From: RGVD01 sp040403075
Lineage (GTDB): Bacteria > Bacteroidota > Bacteroidia > UKL13-3
Assembly: GCA_040403075.1 (NCBI GenBank)
Contig: JBBALJ010000019.1
Location: 1-43,959, forward strand
Length of the DNA: 43,959 nt
Direction: 5' to 3'
Shown: in pieces, positions 41,663 through 43,959 of the stretch
Layout: every line of letters starts with the position of its first letter
Position numbering within the stretch: position 1 is the first letter of the stretch
Notes under the pieces: model-generated
Database searches by the model: none
What the model was told of the DNA's origin: nothing
What the model saw: the letters and a program-made list of their open reading frames with translations, nothing else
Made by a program: the position numbers and the translations under genes

Positions 41663-42091
41663 TTATCTAAATTCAATTTCATTTGATTTTAGTGCTACAT
41701 CAATTTCAACCCAAATAACATTTAAATGGTAGCTAGTGTAGCAAATAGCTATTCGCCTAATTTTACCCTCTTCTTCCACCTCTTGCAAGGCAGCAATTTT
41801 GTATTTTCTATTCGACATGATGCAAGGTAATCTTTTACCTTCTACACTGCTTTTACCATCAAAGAATGCCTCGTAAAAACCATCTCCTGTAATAGAATCT
41901 ATATGTGACTTATCAATGGCAGTAGTTCTGCTATAAATATCTATACCATTAAAATCCTCATGCTTGGGTTTACAAGGCTTCACATAGATATAATCTCCTA
42001 CCCTGATATTTTTTCGAATTTGAGCAAATGCCGAATGGAAACATCCTAGTAGAATAAAAAATAAATATAATTTAATCGATTTTCTGTCCAT
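41663..42091 (-). CDS. small secreted protein of unknown function
   Basis: A 142-residue protein with a signal peptide (about 1-24, ending HSAFAQ). The rest is beta-rich and has no motif I know. Its start overlaps the end of the YwqK-like gene by 20 bp, so the two are cotranscribed and probably translationally coupled. It lies 58 bp before the MBOAT gene. The call is limited to exported protein. Confidence 0.6.
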   Translation of the reverse strand: MDRKSIKLYLFFILLGCFHSAFAQIRKNIRVGDYIYVKPCKPKHEDFNGIDIYSRTTAIDKSHIDSITGDGFYEAFFDGKSSVEGKRLPCIMSNRKYKIAALQEVEEEGKIRRIAICYTSYHLNVIWVEIDVALKSNEIEFR

Positions 42092-42428
42092 TTACATATC
42101 TATCTATACCTAACAATTGTCCTTCAGCACTATATCTTTTCCAAATACTATCGGGCTTTTCATAATGATAATAGCCGCTGGATTCAAGTCTTCCATTGGG
42201 GTGATACTTCAAATAGGGGCCATGCTTGATGTAAACAATTGTATCAAAATCAACTCCATCTCGTTTACCAAATTTCATTTGTCTGAGATGGTGAAAGATT
42301 TCCTTTACTTGCTTCTTATCATTATCAAAATAATAATATGTTTTTCCATTCTCATCATCGATTACCTGACTTTTGGCCTGGTACAAAAATGCAAAACCTA
42401 TTATGAATATTAGACTTAATTTTTTCAT
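42072..42428 (-). CDS. YwqK/MORN-like repeat protein, exported
   Basis: A 118-residue protein with a signal peptide (about 1-20, ending LYQAKSQ). It carries two to three MORN-variant repeats: HGPYLKYHPNGRLESSGYYH and IWKRYSAEGQLLGIDRY, the GxYxxYxxNGxLxxxGxY pattern of the YwqK family. In other bacteria YwqK proteins are immunity or accessory factors of secreted toxins or have envelope roles. The gene starts 12 bp after the tryptophan dioxygenase stop and overlaps the next gene, which suggests one transcript. The role here is not known. Confidence 0.7.
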   Translation of the reverse strand: MKKLSLIFIIGFAFLYQAKSQVIDDENGKTYYYFDNDKKQVKEIFHHLRQMKFGKRDGVDFDTIVYIKHGPYLKYHPNGRLESSGYYHYEKPDSIWKRYSAEGQLLGIDRYVNGQKID

Positions 42429-42440
42429 AAATGTGTAAGC

Positions 42441-43388
42441 TTATTTCCCCAACTCCATTAATGATTTGCCCCACTCCTGCATTTCATTTTCATTCCATAA
42501 TTCAGGATAGAAAATTCGCTTTTGAATACGTGGAGGCAAATACTTTTGCCAATTTGTACCACCTGTTGCGGCAATGTCTTCAGGCGATTTTTGCAAATAT
42601 CGTACCGCAGATTTATAGTGCATCAATGGCCAATTTACATTCACACAGGCATCAAAATCTTTTAGCTGTATGATTAACTCCTCGTTCTTTTGATCTGCCT
42701 CAGACATTGATTTATAAACTGACCAAAGGTTTTTATGCTCATAATCTTTGGCTAACCTCAACAACGAATCTTGGTATTTTTCTTCAAATTGGGTAAGCGT
42801 AAGTGTCTTCTTACCTGTAGCCAATTCTGTAGCTCCTGCTTGCCAATAAATATATTTGTACTTTTCGTCTAAGCTAGCATTAGTAAGATTATCTCTAAAA
42901 TCTTTATCAACCATGCGAATAAAGTCTGTAGCACAAATTTCAATACTTCTGTATTGAGCCGATTGAAAACCGCTTGCAGGCAGCAAACTCATACGGAACT
43001 GCAAAAATTGTTTAGGCTCCATTCCTTCTACCATTATCTCAAATGAATTGATAAGGTTTTTAAAATAACCTGTCATTCTTTTTAAACGAGCCGCAAAAAA
43101 TTGGGGATCTATTCCATCCTTTTTACTCGAAATTTGTTCCATTTCGTGCAAGGTGAGTTTAAAATACAATTCAGTTATTTGATGATACATTATAAATATC
43201 ATTTCATCAGGGATAGCTGTTCTTGGCTTTTGTAAGGATAACAAAGTATCCGTATGAATATAATCCCAATAGCTAAGATAGTTTTGGTGTAACAAACCTT
43301 CTAAATATGCTTTCCAATCTTGGCCCGAAGCATCATATTTTTGTTTTAGCTTTGTAAGGAGATTTTGTATTTCATTGTCAAATTCCAT
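42441..43388 (-). CDS. tryptophan 2,3-dioxygenase
   Basis: A 315-residue haem enzyme that opens the indole ring of tryptophan to N-formylkynurenine, the first step of the kynurenine pathway. The substrate-binding H69 lies in IFIMYHQITELYFKLTLHE, R132 in QFLQFRMSLLPASGFQS, and the haem-ligand H257 in NWPLMHYKSAV. The conserved GGTNWQKYLPP near the C-terminus holds the loop over the active site. The length is slightly above the usual 270-290 for bacterial enzymes. No other kynurenine-pathway gene is in the window. It follows rfbC on the same strand with 37 bp between. Confidence 0.95.
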   Translation of the reverse strand: MEFDNEIQNLLTKLKQKYDASGQDWKAYLEGLLHQNYLSYWDYIHTDTLLSLQKPRTAIPDEMIFIMYHQITELYFKLTLHEMEQISSKKDGIDPQFFAARLKRMTGYFKNLINSFEIMVEGMEPKQFLQFRMSLLPASGFQSAQYRSIEICATDFIRMVDKDFRDNLTNASLDEKYKYIYWQAGATELATGKKTLTLTQFEEKYQDSLLRLAKDYEHKNLWSVYKSMSEADQKNEELIIQLKDFDACVNVNWPLMHYKSAVRYLQKSPEDIAATGGTNWQKYLPPRIQKRIFYPELWNENEMQEWGKSLMELGK

Positions 43389-43425
43389 AAGATAATTATT
43401 TGAGTGAGTATTTTTGTTTCAGCGT

Positions 43426-43959
43426 TTAAAATGGACTTACAAATGTATTAAATGTTGGCAGTTCTTGATCCTTTGCGCTTATAATGGGTGATTTTGTTTG
43501 CCACTTTATATTTAAGTCAGGGTCATTCCAAAGTAAACCTCCTTCAGAAGATTTATTGTAAACATTGGTACATTTATACTGAAAAATGGTATTGTCAGCC
43601 AATGTTTCAAACCCATGAGCAAAACCTGCCGGAATATAAAACATCAACATGTTCTCTTCAGTCAATTCCACGTCAAAATGTTTTCCATAGGTAGCTGAGT
43701 TTTTTCTAATATCAACCACCACATCAAATACAGCGCCTTGTACCACCCTTACCAATTTGCCTTGTTCAAATGGTGCAGATTGAAAGTGCAAGCCCCTGAT
43801 AGCCCCTTTCTGAGATAGTGATTGGTTGTCTTGAATAAAATTTTCATGAATCCCTGCTTCTTTGAATGTATCGATATTATAACTTTCGTAAAAGTATCCT
43901 CTAACATCCTTAAAAACCTGTGGCTCAATTATAAGTAATCCCTCAATGGGAGTTGTTGT
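43426..43959 (-). CDS. rfbC: dTDP-4-dehydrorhamnose 3,5-epimerase RfbC/RmlC, cut by the window edge
   Basis: A cupin-fold epimerase of the dTDP-L-rhamnose pathway. The frame stays open to the window end, giving 177 residues here; only the first few are missing. RGLHFQ contains the catalytic His, with FDVVVDIRKNSATYGKHF, FYIPAGFAHGFETL and a YKCTNVYNKSSEGG loop matching RmlC. A shorter reading from a TTG at 43791 is incorrect since the upstream codons (GYFYESYN, DNQSLSQKGAI) continue the family sequence. Other rhamnose genes are expected past the edge. Confidence 0.95.
   Translation of the reverse strand, partial: TTTPIEGLLIIEPQVFKDVRGYFYESYNIDTFKEAGIHENFIQDNQSLSQKGAIRGLHFQSAPFEQGKLVRVVQGAVFDVVVDIRKNSATYGKHFDVELTEENMLMFYIPAGFAHGFETLADNTIFQYKCTNVYNKSSEGGLLWNDPDLNIKWQTKSPIISAKDQELPTFNTFVSPF

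Noticed and set aside
43426..43791. rfbC as a complete 121-residue gene from a TTG at 43791
   Set aside because: The frame continues to the window edge with clear RmlC sequence, so the gene is simply cut there.

Overview
The window is chromosomal DNA of an AT-rich, non-sporulating Bacteroidota bacterium, most likely from a metagenome assembly. The phylum call rests on several independent signs: type IX secretion (T9SS) C-terminal sorting domains of both type A and type B, a TonB-dependent receptor with a carboxypeptidase-like N-terminal domain paired with a DUF4249 lipoprotein, DUF6913 and DUF4920 proteins, a Bacteroidota-type parE, promoter boxes of the TAnnTTTG (-7) kind, and almost no Shine-Dalgarno sequences. 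I found no tRNA, rRNA, CRISPR array, prophage or insertion sequence.

Layout. 1-2733: a thioesterase (-), two secreted proteins (+) and a hairpin-rich intergenic cluster. 2734-7912 (+): miaB, a Fic enzyme, a sigma-54 activator, a DUF6913 protein and queE, closely packed. 7909-15118 (-): a lipid kinase and a TamB-like giant protein, then a lipoprotein and mnmA. 15343-16052 (+): a small protein plus nucleotidyltransferase pair with related repeats on both sides. 16285-20557 (-): a second Fic protein, mltG and parE. 20558-21251: no gene, but a possible structured RNA, terminators and a T9SS domain remnant. 21252-28176: T9SS cargo proteins, a serine hydrolase and a subtilase. 28210-31996 (-): a PLP enzyme broken by one base in an A10 tract, and ftsK interrupted by 100 N. 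32362-36717 (-): a metallo-hydrolase, TonB receptor and DUF4249 operon. 36890-38219: DUF4920 lipoprotein, a small protein and a ParE-type toxin-antitoxin pair. 38373-43959 (-): SDR, SGNH-like protein, MBOAT acyltransferase, two small secreted proteins, tryptophan 2,3-dioxygenase and the 3' part of rfbC.

Most genes are housekeeping (tRNA modification, cell wall, chromosome segregation) or envelope functions. The most noteworthy regulatory signal is an array of CCGCA/TGCGG sites, spaced near whole helical turns, wrapped around the predicted promoter of the second Fic gene (17402-17523). That Fic protein ends in a winged-helix-like domain, so direct autoregulation is a natural hypothesis. Two sequence-quality points matter to users: ftsK is intact once a 55-bp duplicated contig end and the N run are removed, and the PLP enzyme is restored by removing one A. 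Three genes (queE, the lipid kinase and the TonB receptor) appear to start at TTG.
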